Origin: Paenibacillus sp. 598K
GTDB lineage: Bacteria; Bacillota; Bacilli; Paenibacillales; Paenibacillaceae
NCBI RefSeq assembly: GCF_003851045.1
Contig: NZ_BFBX01000027.1
Coordinates: 19,466-54,918, forward strand
Length of the DNA: 35,453 nt
Direction: 5' to 3'
The notes under the pieces: generated by a model
Database searches by the model: none
Told to the model about the DNA's origin: nothing
What the model saw: the letters and a program-made list of their open reading frames with translations, nothing else
Translations under genes and position numbers: made by a program
Shown: positions 1-10,838 of the stretch, piece after piece
How positions within the stretch are numbered: position 1 is the first letter of the stretch
Layout of the letters: every line of letters starts with the position of its first letter

Positions 1-1
1 C

Positions 2-676
2 GGCCTCGGCCGGCAGCTGCTGCTGCCGATCTCCGAGCTGCCAGAACTGCGGGAGTATCGACCAGTGGTGGGCGACGAAGTGTTCGTCACGCTGGCGCAT
101 GACCGGACCGGGCGTCTGGTCGCCAAGCTCGCGGGCGAGCGTGAGCTGGCGCCGCTCACCTTTGCAGCGCCGGAGAGCTGGCGCAACCAGACGACCCTTG
201 GCTGGGTGACCAAGACGCTGCAGATCGGCTCGTTTGTGCTGATCGACGGCGGGGTTATTGGCTTCGGCGCGTACGGCTTCATCCCGGCGGTCGAACGGAC
301 GCGCGCGCTGCGTCTGGGCGAGCGAGTCGAAGCGCGCGTCTCCTTCATCCGCGAGGACGGACGGGTCAACCTGGCGATGACGCCGCTCAAGCAGGTCGGC
401 CGCATGCTCGACGCCGATCGCATCTTGGCGTTTCTGCAGGAACGCCCGCGCGGCGCGATGCCGTACTCCGACGAGACGCCATCCGACATCATCAAGCAGC
501 GCTTCGGCATCAGCAAGGCGGCCTTCAAGCGGGCGCTTGGCAAGCTGATGCGCGATCGCCTCATCCGTCAGGAGGGGAGCTGGACCTATCTGGTCGAGCA
601 GCCCGGCGAGTCGCAACAGACCGGAGAGACGGCGCGCGGGTCCGAGTCTGGAGACGAGCGTTCGTCCGCCGATTAA
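2..676 (+). CDS. cvfB: CvfB family S1-domain RNA-binding protein (5' partial)
   Basis: The reading frame is open from base 2, so this is the C-terminal part of a longer protein; the GTG at 65 is internal. The visible part carries an S1-like segment (FIREDGRVNLAM, about bases 350-380) and ends in a winged-helix-like domain with FGISKAAFKRALGKLMRDRL. That order, S1 domains followed by a C-terminal winged helix, is the CvfB/YitL architecture, an RNA-binding protein linked in Staphylococcus to virulence and RNA metabolism. A short acidic, Ser/Glu-rich tail follows the winged helix. The next gene starts 48 bp downstream with no terminator between, so co-transcription is likely. Family is inferred from motifs; the N-terminal S1 repeats lie outside the window. 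Confidence 0.75.
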   Translation, partial: GLGRQLLLPISELPELREYRPVVGDEVFVTLAHDRTGRLVAKLAGERELAPLTFAAPESWRNQTTLGWVTKTLQIGSFVLIDGGVIGFGAYGFIPAVERTRALRLGERVEARVSFIREDGRVNLAMTPLKQVGRMLDADRILAFLQERPRGAMPYSDETPSDIIKQRFGISKAAFKRALGKLMRDRLIRQEGSWTYLVEQPGESQQTGETARGSESGDERSSAD

Positions 677-724
677 ACAGGTGCGTGTGACGGCGGCAGC
701 CGTTGCAGCGTGGCAGGAGGTAAC

Positions 725-1507
725 ATGCGAGCCTATCGACAATTTGCGTCGGTCTACGACCGGCTGATGGAAGATATGCCTTACCCGGAGTGGCTCGGCT
801 TCATGCGTCAGTGCTGGGACCGCTATGGCGTGCCGCGCTCGGTCGTCGATCTCGGCTGCGGCACAGGCAGCCTGTCTATCCCTTTGGCCAGATCAGGCTT
901 TGAGGTGTATGGACTGGACCTGTCCGCCGATATGCTGACCGTCGCTCGCAGCAAGTGGGAGGAGACGCCGGCGGAGGTGTTGAGGCAGCGCGGCTCGATC
1001 CGTTGGCTGCAGCAGGATATGCGGGAGTGGGAGCTGGCGGAGCCGGTTGACGCTTGCATCTCCTTTTGCGATTGTCTCAACTATCTGACCGAGCCCGAGG
1101 ATGTCGAGGCGGCGCTGCGGGCGACCTGGCGCGGGCTGAAGGACGGCGGCGTCTTCCTGTTCGACGTCCATGCCCCGGCTCAGCTGCTGCGTTATGCCGA
1201 GGAGCAGCCCTTCACGCTCGACGAGCGCGACATCGCCTACATCTGGACGAGCGATTATGATGCGGAGCGCAGCGAGATCGAGCATCAGCTGACGATCTTC
1301 GCCCGCGACGAGCGCTCCGGCGAGCGGTTGTCCCAGCCTCTCTTCCAGCGGATCGAGGAGGTCCATGTGCAGCGAGCCTACGACGCCGGGTGGTTGACCG
1401 CTGCGCTCCGTCGCGCCGGCTTCTCGCGGGTCGAGGCGTTCGCCGACTTCAGGCTGGAGCCGCCGACGCCGGACAGCGAGCGCCTGTTCTTCGCTGCGGT
1501 GAGGTAA
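725..1507 (+). CDS. class I SAM-dependent methyltransferase
   Basis: A 260-residue protein starting at ATG 725, chosen because AGGAGG lies at 715-720 just before it; the in-frame GTG at 710 lies upstream of that ribosome-binding site. The N-terminal FASVYDRLMEDMPY is typical of small-molecule methyltransferases of the Methyltransf_25 type. Motif I is seen as VVDLGCGTGSLSIPLA, followed by the acidic YGLDLSADML and the post-motif FCDCLNYL. The substrate cannot be read from sequence. It sits between cvfB and the leuS T-box leader, and probably shares a transcript with cvfB. The TTGACA of the leuS promoter begins 10 bp after its stop codon. Confidence 0.88.
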   Translation: MRAYRQFASVYDRLMEDMPYPEWLGFMRQCWDRYGVPRSVVDLGCGTGSLSIPLARSGFEVYGLDLSADMLTVARSKWEETPAEVLRQRGSIRWLQQDMREWELAEPVDACISFCDCLNYLTEPEDVEAALRATWRGLKDGGVFLFDVHAPAQLLRYAEEQPFTLDERDIAYIWTSDYDAERSEIEHQLTIFARDERSGERLSQPLFQRIEEVHVQRAYDAGWLTAALRRAGFSRVEAFADFRLEPPTPDSERLFFAAVR

Positions 1508-1516
1508 GGGTCATGC

Positions 1517-1545
1517 TTGACAGCGGCGAGGCGCTTGATTAGAAT
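1517..1545 (+). promoter_or_regulatory. sigma-A promoter of leuS
   Basis: TTGACA (1517-1522), a 17-bp spacer, then TAGAAT (1540-1545). The -35 is perfect and the -10 has one mismatch. It lies directly upstream of the T-box leader, with a predicted start near 1552. Confidence 0.8.
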
Positions 1546-1551
1546 ATAGGG

Positions 1552-1830
1552 AAAGTTATCCCATAGCTGAAGGCAAGGAAGAGGAGCAGTAATGCGGGAA
1601 CCGGATCAGAGAGTCGGCGTAAGGGTGCGAGCCGAACCGGAGGAAGGCATGAACTCGCCTCGGAGCCAGCAGGATCGCGCGGGTGCGCGCGTGAGAGCCG
1701 TCCAGTCCGCGATAAGGATCTACAAGTGAGCAACGGGCAAAGCATGTCCGGGGCTAACTAGGGTGGTACCACGGGAGTCAAACTCTCGTCCCTAGCCGAT
1801 GCGCTAGGGGCGAGAGTTTTTATTTTGCAT
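1552..1830 (+). promoter_or_regulatory. T-box riboswitch, leucine specific, controlling leuS
   Basis: A leader of about 280 bases lies between the promoter and leuS. The T-box core AGGGTGGTACCACG is at 1760-1773, immediately before the terminator stem. In the stem I region, GAACTCGCC at 1651-1659 presents the codon CTC (1654-1656) followed by a purine, as expected for a leucine specifier. Known mechanism: uncharged tRNA-Leu pairs with the specifier and with the T-box bulge, which stabilises the antiterminator and lets RNA polymerase continue into leuS. The core sequence and terminator are read directly; the specifier assignment is inferred from position and from the downstream gene. Confidence 0.93.
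1780..1828 (+). terminator. T-box attenuator terminator
   Basis: Arms 1780-1796 and 1803-1819 pair over 17 bp with a single G-U wobble around a 6-base loop, followed by a T-rich tail. The 5' arm lies just after the T-box core, as needed for switching between antiterminator and terminator. Confidence 0.9.
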
Positions 1831-1847
1831 TCAGGAGGCCTACGAGT

Positions 1848-4292
1848 ATGACCGATGAAAGAGGGGCGCAAGCGACCTACCAACCGCTGAAGATTGAGCC
1901 GAAATGGCAGCAATACTGGGATGAGCGCCAGACGTTCAAGACGACCGAGGACCCGGCGAAGCCGAAGTTCTACGCGCTGGATATGTTCCCGTATCCGTCC
2001 GGAGCAGGTCTGCATGTCGGCCACCCGGAAGGCTATACCGCAACCGACATCATCTCCCGCTACAAGCGGATGAGAGGGTACAATGTCCTGCATCCGATGG
2101 GCTGGGACGCCTTCGGCCTGCCGGCCGAGCAGCATGCGCTCGATACCGGACGCCATCCGCGAGACATTACGTTCGTCAATATCGACAATTTCCGTCGGCA
2201 GATCAAGTCGCTTGGCTTCTCCTACGACTGGGACCGCGAGATCAGCACGACCGACCCGGATTACTACAAGTGGACGCAGTGGATCTTCATCCAGCTCTAC
2301 AACAAGGGTCTGGCCTATGTCGCCGAGGTGCCGGTCAACTGGTGTCCGGCGCTGGGCACCGTACTGGCCAATGAAGAAGTCATCGACGGACTGAGCGAGC
2401 GCGGCAACCATCCGGTCATCCGCAAGCCGATGCGCCAGTGGATGCTGCGCATCACGGCCTATGCCGAGCGGCTGCTGGAGGATCTGGAGGAGCTGGACTG
2501 GGCGGAGAGCATCAAGGATATGCAGCGCAACTGGATCGGCAAGTCCAAGGGCGCCGAGGTGACGTTCGCAATCGACGGCCACGACGCCGCGCTGGAGGTA
2601 TTCACGACACGGCCCGACACGCTGTTCGGAGCGACCTACTGCGTCCTGGCGCCGGAGCATGAGCTGGTCGATCGGATCACGACGTCCGAGCAGGCGGAGG
2701 CAGTCCGAGCTTATCAGGACAAGGCTGCGCGCAAGAGCGATCTGGAGCGGACAGACCTGGCCAAGGAGAAAAGCGGCGTCTTCACCGGCGCTTATGCGAT
2801 CAACCCGGTAAGCGGCGAGAAGCTGCCGATCTGGATCGCCGACTATGTGCTCGCAGGCTATGGCACGGGCGCAATCATGGCGGTGCCGGGCCATGACCAG
2901 CGCGACTGGGAGTTCGCGCGGCAGTACGAGCTGCCGATCATCGAGGTCGTGCAGGGCGGCGATATCAGTCAGGAAGCCTATAGCGGCGACGGTCCGCATG
3001 TGAACTCCGGACTGCTGGATGGCCTGAACAACGAAGAGGCCATCGCAGCAATGACCAAGTGGCTGGAGGCGGAAGGCAAGGGCAAGGGCAAGGTGACGTA
3101 CCGGCTGCGCGACTGGCTGTTCAGCCGCCAGCGCTACTGGGGCGAGCCGATCCCGATCCTCCATCTGGAGGATGGCACGATGAAGCCTGTCCCCGAGTCG
3201 GAGCTGCCGTTGCTGCTGCCGGATGTCGATCAGATCACGCCGTCGGGCACCGGCGAATCGCCGCTGGCTGTCGTCACTGATTGGGTCGAGACGATCGATC
3301 CAAAGACCGGCATGAAGGCGCGCCGCGAGACCAACACGATGCCGCAATGGGCGGGCAGCTGCTGGTATTACCTGCGGTTCATCGATCCGCACAACAGCGA
3401 GGAGCTCTGCTCCCAGGAGAAGCAGCAGCAATGGCTGCCGGTCGACCTGTATATCGGCGGGGCCGAGCATGCGGTGCTGCATCTGCTCTACGCGCGCTTC
3501 TGGCACAAGGTGCTCTACGATCTGGGCGTCGTCTCGACCAAGGAACCGTTCCAGAAGCTGGTCAACCAGGGGATGATCCTCGGCACGAACAACGAGAAGA
3601 TGAGCAAATCGCGCGGCAACGTCATCAATCCTGACGACATCGTCGGCGAATACGGCGCGGACACGCTGCGCATGTACGAGATGTTCATGGGACCGCTGGA
3701 GGCGACCAAGCCGTGGAATACGAACGGCGTAGACGGCTCATACCGCTTCCTGAGCCGGGTGTGGAGGCTGTTCATCGCGGAGGATGGCAGCCTGACGAGC
3801 AAGCTGACGGACGGCGAGGGCAGCGAAGCCTTCAAGCGGGTGTGGCATCGCACGATCAAGAAGGTGACCGAGGACTTCGAGCATCTGCGCTTTAATACGG
3901 CGATCAGCCAGTTGATGATCTTCGTCAACGAAGCCTACAAGACCGACGAGCTGCCGAAGGAAGCGCTCAAGCAATTCCTGCAGCTGCTGTCGCCGCTGGC
4001 GCCGCATATCGCAGAGGAGCTGTGGAGCCGAATGGGCGGCGCGGAGTCGATCACTTACTCGACATGGCCGCAATTCGACGAGGCTTGGACCGTCGATCAG
4101 GAGGTCGAGATTGTCGTCCAGGTGAACGGCAAAATCGTCGAGCGGATCGCGATCGCGGCCGGACTCGACGAGGCGGAGATGGAGCGGATCGCCAAGGAAC
4201 AGCCTAAGGTGCAGGAGGCGATCGGCGGCAAGACGATCCGCAAGGTGATCGCCGTCAAGGGCAAGCTGGTCAACATCGTAGCGCCGAACTAA
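1848..4292 (+). CDS. leuS: leucyl-tRNA synthetase
   Basis: Charges tRNA-Leu with leucine. The 814-residue length is normal for bacterial LeuRS. The class I signature HIGH appears as HVGHPEG near residue 50, and KMSKS as EKMSKSRGN near residue 585. The intervening CP1 editing domain carries [12 protein letters not shown], and the C-terminus ends in the usual tRNA-binding [10 protein letters not shown] region. ATG 1848 follows AGGAGG at 1833-1838. Expression is controlled by the leucine T-box upstream. Its TAA interlocks with the TAG of comER on the other strand, so there is no intergenic terminator between these convergent genes. Confidence 0.98.
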   Translation: MTDERGAQATYQPLKIEPKWQQYWDERQTFKTTEDPAKPKFYALDMFPYPSGAGLHVGHPEGYTATDIISRYKRMRGYNVLHPMGWDAFGLPAEQHALDTGRHPRDITFVNIDNFRRQIKSLGFSYDWDREISTTDPDYYKWTQWIFIQLYNKGLAYVAEVPVNWCPALGTVLANEEVIDGLSERGNHPVIRKPMRQWMLRITAYAERLLEDLEELDWAESIKDMQRNWIGKSKGAEVTFAIDGHDAALEVFTTRPDTLFGATYCVLAPEHELVDRITTSEQAEAVRAYQDKAARKSDLERTDLAKEKSGVFTGAYAINPVSGEKLPIWIADYVLAGYGTGAIMAVPGHDQRDWEFARQYELPIIEVVQGGDISQEAYSGDGPHVNSGLLDGLNNEEAIAAMTKWLEAEGKGKGKVTYRLRDWLFSRQRYWGEPIPILHLEDGTMKPVPESELPLLLPDVDQITPSGTGESPLAVVTDWVETIDPKTGMKARRETNTMPQWAGSCWYYLRFIDPHNSEELCSQEKQQQWLPVDLYIGGAEHAVLHLLYARFWHKVLYDLGVVSTKEPFQKLVNQGMILGTNNEKMSKSRGNVINPDDIVGEYGADTLRMYEMFMGPLEATKPWNTNGVDGSYRFLSRVWRLFIAEDGSLTSKLTDGEGSEAFKRVWHRTIKKVTEDFEHLRFNTAISQLMIFVNEAYKTDELPKEALKQFLQLLSPLAPHIAEELWSRMGGAESITYSTWPQFDEAWTVDQEVEIVVQVNGKIVERIAIAAGLDEAEMERIAKEQPKVQEAIGGKTIRKVIAVKGKLVNIVAPN

Positions 4293-5113
4293 TGGATCAA
4301 AAACGAGACGCCGACCTTCTCGACGTCCTCGTAAAACTTGGCGTGCGTCGTCCGAATCAGCCGGTTGAAGGTGCCGTCCAGCTCGTGGTTGAGCAGCCGG
4401 ATCGCTTCGGCGGTGATGCCGCCGGGCACTGACACTCTGGATTGCAGCAGCTCCGGACTGAGGCCGCCTTCGGTGAGCAGCTTGCCGGTGCCGAGCAGCA
4501 TCTGGCTGGCGAGCGCTGTCGCGTCGTCCGGGTCGATACCAGTCTCCTGGACGGCCGCTTCGACGAAGCGCTGCAGCAGACAGGCAAAAAAAGCCGGACC
4601 GCAGCTCGATATATCCGACACGACGCGCGTATACTTCTCTTCAATGCAGAGCGGCTCGCTAATATGCGAGAGCAGGCCTTCCAGACGGTCCCGGTCCTCG
4701 GGGCCGAACCGGCTGCCATAAATGCAAAGGGAAGCGCCGCTACACACATAATTCGTTATACTCGGGATGACCTTGGCTACCTTGCAAGGCAACCATTCCT
4801 CCAACTGGGCCAGAAGCACTGGACTCGTGATCGATACGATCATCGTTTCCGGCTGCACGCTGGCCTTTATGTCGTCGATGACATGCTTGAAATCGAGCGG
4901 TTTGATGCACAAAAAGACGAGGTCGCTGCCACGCGCCGCCTCCGCGTTGGAAGGAACGACGCAGAGCCCCGGATAGGAAGCCGCCAGCCGTTCGGTTTTG
5001 GAGAGGGTGCGGCTGCTCGCCGTAATTTGCCCGGGATTCATCGCGCCCGAGCGGATGAACGATTCGATTAACAAGCTTCCCATGCTTCCTGTGCCGATAA
5101 ATCCGACTTTCAT
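4289..5113 (-). CDS. comER: late competence protein ComER, pyrroline-5-carboxylate reductase-like
   Basis: A 274-residue Rossmann-fold protein starting [15 protein letters not shown]. The start at 5113 is chosen because AAGGAGG lies about 8 bases upstream on the minus strand; a longer frame to 5194 adds 27 residues without family character. The GxGxxG nucleotide-binding motif and the conserved C-terminal segment ([11 protein letters not shown], then [12 protein letters not shown]) are those of the ProC family, but the position, divergent from comEA, is that of ComER in Bacillus. ComER is not needed for DNA uptake in B. subtilis and has been linked to sporulation and biofilm control in Bacillus; its substrate is unknown. 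The gene converges on leuS with a 4-bp overlap. Confidence 0.88.
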   Translation of the reverse strand: MKVGFIGTGSMGSLLIESFIRSGAMNPGQITASSRTLSKTERLAASYPGLCVVPSNAEAARGSDLVFLCIKPLDFKHVIDDIKASVQPETMIVSITSPVLLAQLEEWLPCKVAKVIPSITNYVCSGASLCIYGSRFGPEDRDRLEGLLSHISEPLCIEEKYTRVVSDISSCGPAFFACLLQRFVEAAVQETGIDPDDATALASQMLLGTGKLLTEGGLSPELLQSRVSVPGGITAEAIRLLNHELDGTFNRLIRTTHAKFYEDVEKVGVSFLIH

Positions 5114-5247
5114 CTTAGAATCCCTCCTTGCGTTCGTGACGTGAGCATGCGCATCGGGACAAGGTTTGGAGCGCATGACAGTTTTATTAACCATATGCGC
5201 AGTGGCTCGACCGACATGACAAGTTTCGCCGAGGAAAGGAGAATGAA

Positions 5248-5877
5248 ATGATGAAATCGCTCCATAAGAAGGAAAAACAAATCGCTGTGCTGCTGTTGGC
5301 TGCCGGTGCGCTCCTGCTGATCCTGGCGCTGACCGCGCCTCAGGAGGACGATTCGCCAGTGTGGCTCAAGCTGGATAACGGGCTGCCCGCAACCTCGCTC
5401 GCCCCGACAACCGCCGACACGTCGGCCGTCACTCCGTCAGTCGTCGACCCTTCAGCTGTCGGGTCGTCTGGCGGGGAGAGGTCTATCGAGTCGTCGGCTT
5501 CGACCAATCCGCAGCCGACGCAGCCCTCGGACACAGTCCAATCTGCCGGGTCCGTTGACCCGTCGGAACCGGCGGGCGTATCCGACACTATGCAAGGGCA
5601 AGGGACTGTCGAACCCGCCGGGCAGCCCGCCGCCGGAACGACAGAGCCGCCCGCTACTCCTGATAGCGCTGCGGCCTCAGGGCTGATCGACATCAACCGC
5701 GCATCGGCGGAGCAACTCGACAGCTTGCCTGGCATCGGACCGGCCAAGGCGCAAGCGATCATCGCCGACCGCGAGCAGCACGGTATCTTCCGCTCGGTCG
5801 ACGAGCTGACGCGGGTGAGAGGGATCGGCGATAAGATGCTCGAGAAGCTCAGACCTTACGCAACGGCGCTGCCTTGA
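5248..5877 (+). CDS. comEA: competence protein ComEA, membrane-anchored DNA-binding receptor
   Basis: Binds incoming double-stranded DNA outside the membrane and passes it to ComEC. ATG 5248 follows GGAAAGGAGA. Residues 12-30 form one membrane anchor. Residues about 35-143 are Ser/Thr/Pro/Gly-rich low complexity. Residues 146-209 hold the tandem helix-hairpin-helix domain with [16 protein letters not shown] and [12 protein letters not shown]. Bacillus ComEA has an SLBB-type oligomerisation domain between anchor and DNA-binding domain; I find no such segment (no KGAVxxPGVY-like motif). Total length is still near the usual 205, so the linker replaces the domain rather than adding to it. The 134-bp region shared with comER shows no clear promoter or ComK box to my reading. 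Confidence 0.92.
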   Translation: MMKSLHKKEKQIAVLLLAAGALLLILALTAPQEDDSPVWLKLDNGLPATSLAPTTADTSAVTPSVVDPSAVGSSGGERSIESSASTNPQPTQPSDTVQSAGSVDPSEPAGVSDTMQGQGTVEPAGQPAAGTTEPPATPDSAAASGLIDINRASAEQLDSLPGIGPAKAQAIIADREQHGIFRSVDELTRVRGIGDKMLEKLRPYATALP

Positions 5878-7335
<1,458 letters not shown>

Positions 7336-7384
7336 GTAAAGCAGGGGCAGCGCGAGCGTCAGCAAGAGAAAGGAAGGCCGTAAC

Positions 7385-7909
7385 ATGTCAACACAAGACG
7401 CTTTGCGCAAGGATTGGGACACGTATTTTATGGATATCGCGTATATGGTCGCTACACGCTCGCGGTGTCCGCGCCGTCACGTCGGCGCCGTGCTCGTCCA
7501 GGGCAAAAAGCTGCTCGGCACCGCCTACAACGGCGCGCCGATGGGCGTACCGGACTGCTCCGAGGACGGCTGCATGATCGTCGAGGAGCTGGAGATGAAG
7601 CTGGTGGACGGACGAGAGGAGATGGTGCGCAAGCAGCGCTGCATCCGCACGATCCACGCCGAGCAGAACCTGCTGCTGTTCACCGACCGCATCGACCGCG
7701 AGGGCTCGACGGTCTATGTGACCGACCAGCCCTGCTGGACGTGCGCCAACATGCTCGCTAACAGCGGCATCCGCGAGATCGTCTACCATCGCGCCTATCC
7801 AAAGGACAGTGAGAAGGTGCTGCGCCTCATGGAGCTCAAGGGACTTGTATTCCGCTGTCTGAGCAGCTACGAGCCGCCGGAGCAGACCGTAATGCCAGTC
7901 ATCTCCTGA
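7385..7909 (+). CDS. comEB: ComEB, dCMP/cytidylate deaminase family protein
   Basis: A 174-residue zinc deaminase. The zinc and proton-transfer motif HAE is at residues 91-93, and the second zinc motif PCxxC supplies C117 and C120. The N-terminal RSRCPRRHVGAVLV and AYNGAPMG are typical of dCMP deaminases, so conversion of dCMP to dUMP is likely. In Bacillus the gene lies in the comE operon but is dispensable for DNA uptake. ATG 7385 follows AAGGAAGG. A terminator-shaped hairpin begins 48 bp after the stop codon and separates it from comEC. Confidence 0.92.
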   Translation: MSTQDALRKDWDTYFMDIAYMVATRSRCPRRHVGAVLVQGKKLLGTAYNGAPMGVPDCSEDGCMIVEELEMKLVDGREEMVRKQRCIRTIHAEQNLLLFTDRIDREGSTVYVTDQPCWTCANMLANSGIREIVYHRAYPKDSEKVLRLMELKGLVFRCLSSYEPPEQTVMPVIS

Positions 7910-7957
7910 GGACGCGATCCTCGCCGACTGCGATAGCATGGCGTTCATGTAAGAGGA

Positions 7958-8005
7958 AGAACCTCTTTTCGTATTTCGATACGGGAAGGGGTTCTTTTTA
8001 TTTTG
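7958..8005 (+). terminator. terminator-like hairpin between comEB and comEC
   Basis: Arms 7958-7973 and 7980-7995 pair over 16 bp (wobbles only) around a 6-base loop, followed by a T-rich tail TTTTATTTTG. It ends only 19 bp before the comEC start codon, leaving room for the ribosome-binding site but not for a promoter. It is either the end of the comEB transcript or an attenuator within one operon. Confidence 0.85.
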
Positions 8006-8024
8006 TTGAGGGGAGGCAACTAAC

Positions 8025-10826
8025 ATGGCGCAACGACCGCTCATATGGGTGACGATCGCCTGGGTGGCGGGCAGCTCGGCGGCAGCAGCGCTGCCCCGGG
8101 AGGGTGTCTGGCTCGGGATGGCAGCCGCACTGGCGGCGCTCGTGGCGCTGACGCTGCTGCGCATCCTGCCGAGGCGGGTCGCGGTTGTCTGTCTGATCGC
8201 CTGCGGGCTCGCCGCCGGCTCGCGAGAGTGGGCAGACGCCCGCAATACGACAGGGCTCCCAGAACTGCTGGCTGTGGCAGAGGCGGATGCGCTGGCGAGC
8301 TACCCGGTCGAGGCGGAAGGGGTGATCATCCATCCTGTCCAGGTTGATGGCGACCGGGCGCAGCTGCGGCTCGAGACGATCTGGCTGCGACTGGCGGATG
8401 CGCAGGAGCCGTTGGCGCTGCAAGAGCGGCTGCAGGTGAGGATCAAGCTGGCAGAGGAGGCGGAGCAGCAGTTGGTCGGAGCGTGGCGGCGCGGCGATCG
8501 GCTACGGTTATACGGCGAGCTGAAGCTGCCTGATCAGGCCAGCAACTTCGGCGGCTTCGATTATCGTCGGTATTTGTTTAGTCAACGCATCCACTGGCTG
8601 CTGCAGGTGGACGGGGCAGCGGCAATCGAGCAGTCGGCCGGCGCGACCTGGAGCAAGAGCGGCTGGATGGGCAAGGTCGACAGCGTAAGGGCTAATCTGG
8701 GTGCGCGGATGGCTGCGCTGTACCCGGAGCAGCAGGGTGGTTATATGAAGGGACTTGTGCTCGGCATGAGCGACGATCTCGATGCCGAGCGATTCCAGCA
8801 GTTTTCCGAGCTTGGATTGACGCATATTTTGGCGATCTCGGGTCTTCATGTCGCTGTATTTCTCTATTGTCTGCATATGGGGCTGAAGCTTCTCCGCGTG
8901 CCGCGCGAGACCTCGCTGCTGCTGCTCATCGCAGCGGTGCCGTTCTACGTCCTGCTGTCAGGGGCTTCGCCCTCGGTCGTCCGCGCCGGCATGATGTCGA
9001 TGATCGGTCTGCTGGCGGCCCGGTTGGGGATGCTGAAGGACGGGCTCCACCTGCTATGCGCAGCGGCGCTGCTCATGCTGATGATCGAGCCGTACATGCT
9101 GGGCAACGTCAGCTTCCAGATGTCGGTCATCGTCACCGCCGGGCTGATCGTCGGCGTCGGGCCGCTGCGGCGCGCCCTGCCGCAGTGGCAGCGCGGCAAG
9201 GGCGTGGTCGATCTAGTCGCTGTGTCGGTTGCGGCGCAGCTGGCTTCGTTTCCGCTGACGATCTATTACTTCAATCAATTCAACCTGATCTCGCTGCCAG
9301 CCAACATCCTGCTCGTCCCGTTCATCAGCTCGATCGTCATGCCGATCGGCGCGGTATCGCTGGCGCTCACCGCCGTATGGCAGCCCGCTGCCCAGCTCAC
9401 CGCCGACATCGCCCGGCTGGGCAATGATCTGACCTTCGCGATCACCGATCTGCTGAACCAGCCCGATGCGCTCCGCTCGATCTGGCCGACGCCATCCCTC
9501 TGGTGGGTGCTGCTCTGGTACGCGGCCTTGCTGGCAGGCTACCGTCTGCTGCCGGCCTGGCGATCCGGCGAGCCTGTGACAAGCGGGCCGCGTCCGCGAG
9601 ACGCAGAGCAGAGCGGGGCAGCGAGCTCGCTGCCCGGGCTCTCGGCTAGGGCAGCGCGCGGGCCGGGCGATGATGCAGCTGTCCCGCAAGGCTCGCCCGC
9701 GCTGGCGGATATAGCGGCAGTCGACGCCCCTACTGCTCCGCTCGATGTGTTTGCGCAGGGGCGAGCGTCAGTCGATCAGCCGTCCGCGTCGCTTTCCGCG
9801 CCTATCACACCGCTCACTCCTGGCATTGCGGCCTCGCTGCTTCGACAATGGGGCGAGCGGTTGCTCCGTCATCGGCTATCGCTGCTGCGTCTAGGCCTGC
9901 TGACGGGGGTCGTCCTCCTGCTAGGCTACGCTTATGACCCGGATCGCTTCGACCGGGCGGCCTATATCGAGATGATCGATGTCGGGCAAGGCGACGCGAT
10001 CCTCATCCGCACGCCGCAAGGCCGTCATATCCTGAGCGATGGCGGCGGCACGGTGCGCTTCAGCAAGCCGGGCGAGGCATGGAGAGAGCGGAGCGATCCG
10101 TACGAGGTCGGCCGCAAGCTGCTCGTGCCGCTCTTGATGAAGCGCGGCGTCCAGGAGATCGATCTGCTCATCGTCAGCCATCTGGACACCGACCATATCG
10201 GCGGACTGGCCGCTGTGCTCGAGACGATCCCGGTGCGACGCCTCCTCTGGAACGGCAGCGTCAAGGATGCTCCCGAGGCGAGCCGACTGTTCGCGCTGGC
10301 GGCCGAGCGGGAAATCGAGCTGTATCCGGCTTGCGCGCCGCAGCGCTGGCAGCCCGAGCCGGATGTCAAGCTCGAGGTGCTGTGGCCGCCATCAGCCGGT
10401 TCGTTGGGCTGCGGCGGCACGGCAACGCAACTGCCGCATGTCGAGCAGCAAAACGACTACAGTGTCGTCGCGCATCTCGAGCTGTACGGCTACAGCCTGC
10501 TGCTGTCGGGCGATCTCGGCGCAACGGGCGAGCGTCTGCTGCTGGAGCGTCTGTCCGATCGGGCAGAACCGCTGCGCGCCGATGCGCTGAAGGTCGGACA
10601 TCATGGCAGCCGCACCTCGACGACAGAGGCGTGGCTGCGCTATTGGCAGCCGTCGACGGCGCTCATCCCGGTCGGCCGTTACAACTGGTACGGCCATCCG
10701 CATCCGCTCGTTATCGAGCGGCTCGCCCACTACGGAGTCCAGGTGCTCCGCACCGACCGCGATGGCGGCATCATGCTTCGCATCACCAGGCAATCGACCC
10801 TGCTTGCGACGCGACGAACCCCTTAA
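8025..10826 (+). CDS. comEC: ComEC/Rec2 DNA-uptake channel protein
   Basis: Inner-membrane channel for single-stranded DNA uptake. ATG 8025 follows GGGGAGG. The N-terminus has hydrophobic helices and a soluble DUF4131-type region (about residues 60-200). The polytopic competence domain starts with the conserved LTHILAISGLHV and SGASPSVVRAG and runs to about residue 515. Residues about 516-610 are an Ala/Pro/Ser/Asp-rich linker, then one more membrane segment. The C-terminal metallo-beta-lactamase-like domain (about 647-933) has DVGQGDAILI, the metal motif HLDTDH at 719-724, GHHGSRTST and YGHPHP. At 933 residues it is clearly longer than the 776 of B. subtilis, mainly because of the linker. 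Transcription depends on passing the hairpin just upstream or on a promoter I cannot see. Confidence 0.96.
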   Translation: MAQRPLIWVTIAWVAGSSAAAALPREGVWLGMAAALAALVALTLLRILPRRVAVVCLIACGLAAGSREWADARNTTGLPELLAVAEADALASYPVEAEGVIIHPVQVDGDRAQLRLETIWLRLADAQEPLALQERLQVRIKLAEEAEQQLVGAWRRGDRLRLYGELKLPDQASNFGGFDYRRYLFSQRIHWLLQVDGAAAIEQSAGATWSKSGWMGKVDSVRANLGARMAALYPEQQGGYMKGLVLGMSDDLDAERFQQFSELGLTHILAISGLHVAVFLYCLHMGLKLLRVPRETSLLLLIAAVPFYVLLSGASPSVVRAGMMSMIGLLAARLGMLKDGLHLLCAAALLMLMIEPYMLGNVSFQMSVIVTAGLIVGVGPLRRALPQWQRGKGVVDLVAVSVAAQLASFPLTIYYFNQFNLISLPANILLVPFISSIVMPIGAVSLALTAVWQPAAQLTADIARLGNDLTFAITDLLNQPDALRSIWPTPSLWWVLLWYAALLAGYRLLPAWRSGEPVTSGPRPRDAEQSGAASSLPGLSARAARGPGDDAAVPQGSPALADIAAVDAPTAPLDVFAQGRASVDQPSASLSAPITPLTPGIAASLLRQWGERLLRHRLSLLRLGLLTGVVLLLGYAYDPDRFDRAAYIEMIDVGQGDAILIRTPQGRHILSDGGGTVRFSKPGEAWRERSDPYEVGRKLLVPLLMKRGVQEIDLLIVSHLDTDHIGGLAAVLETIPVRRLLWNGSVKDAPEASRLFALAAEREIELYPACAPQRWQPEPDVKLEVLWPPSAGSLGCGGTATQLPHVEQQNDYSVVAHLELYGYSLLLSGDLGATGERLLLERLSDRAEPLRADALKVGHHGSRTSTTEAWLRYWQPSTALIPVGRYNWYGHPHPLVIERLAHYGVQVLRTDRDGGIMLRITRQSTLLATRRTP

Positions 10827-10838
10827 AGGCAGAACCTG

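Noticed and set aside
1758..3506. 582-codon open frame on the minus strand across leuS
   Set aside because: It mirrors leuS codons in a GC-rich genome, has no ribosome-binding site or domain, and would cover the T-box terminator.
5114..5247. Search for a ComK box or strong promoter in the comER-comEA divergent region
   Set aside because: No AAAA-N5-TTTT pair and no good -35/-10 pair on either strand.
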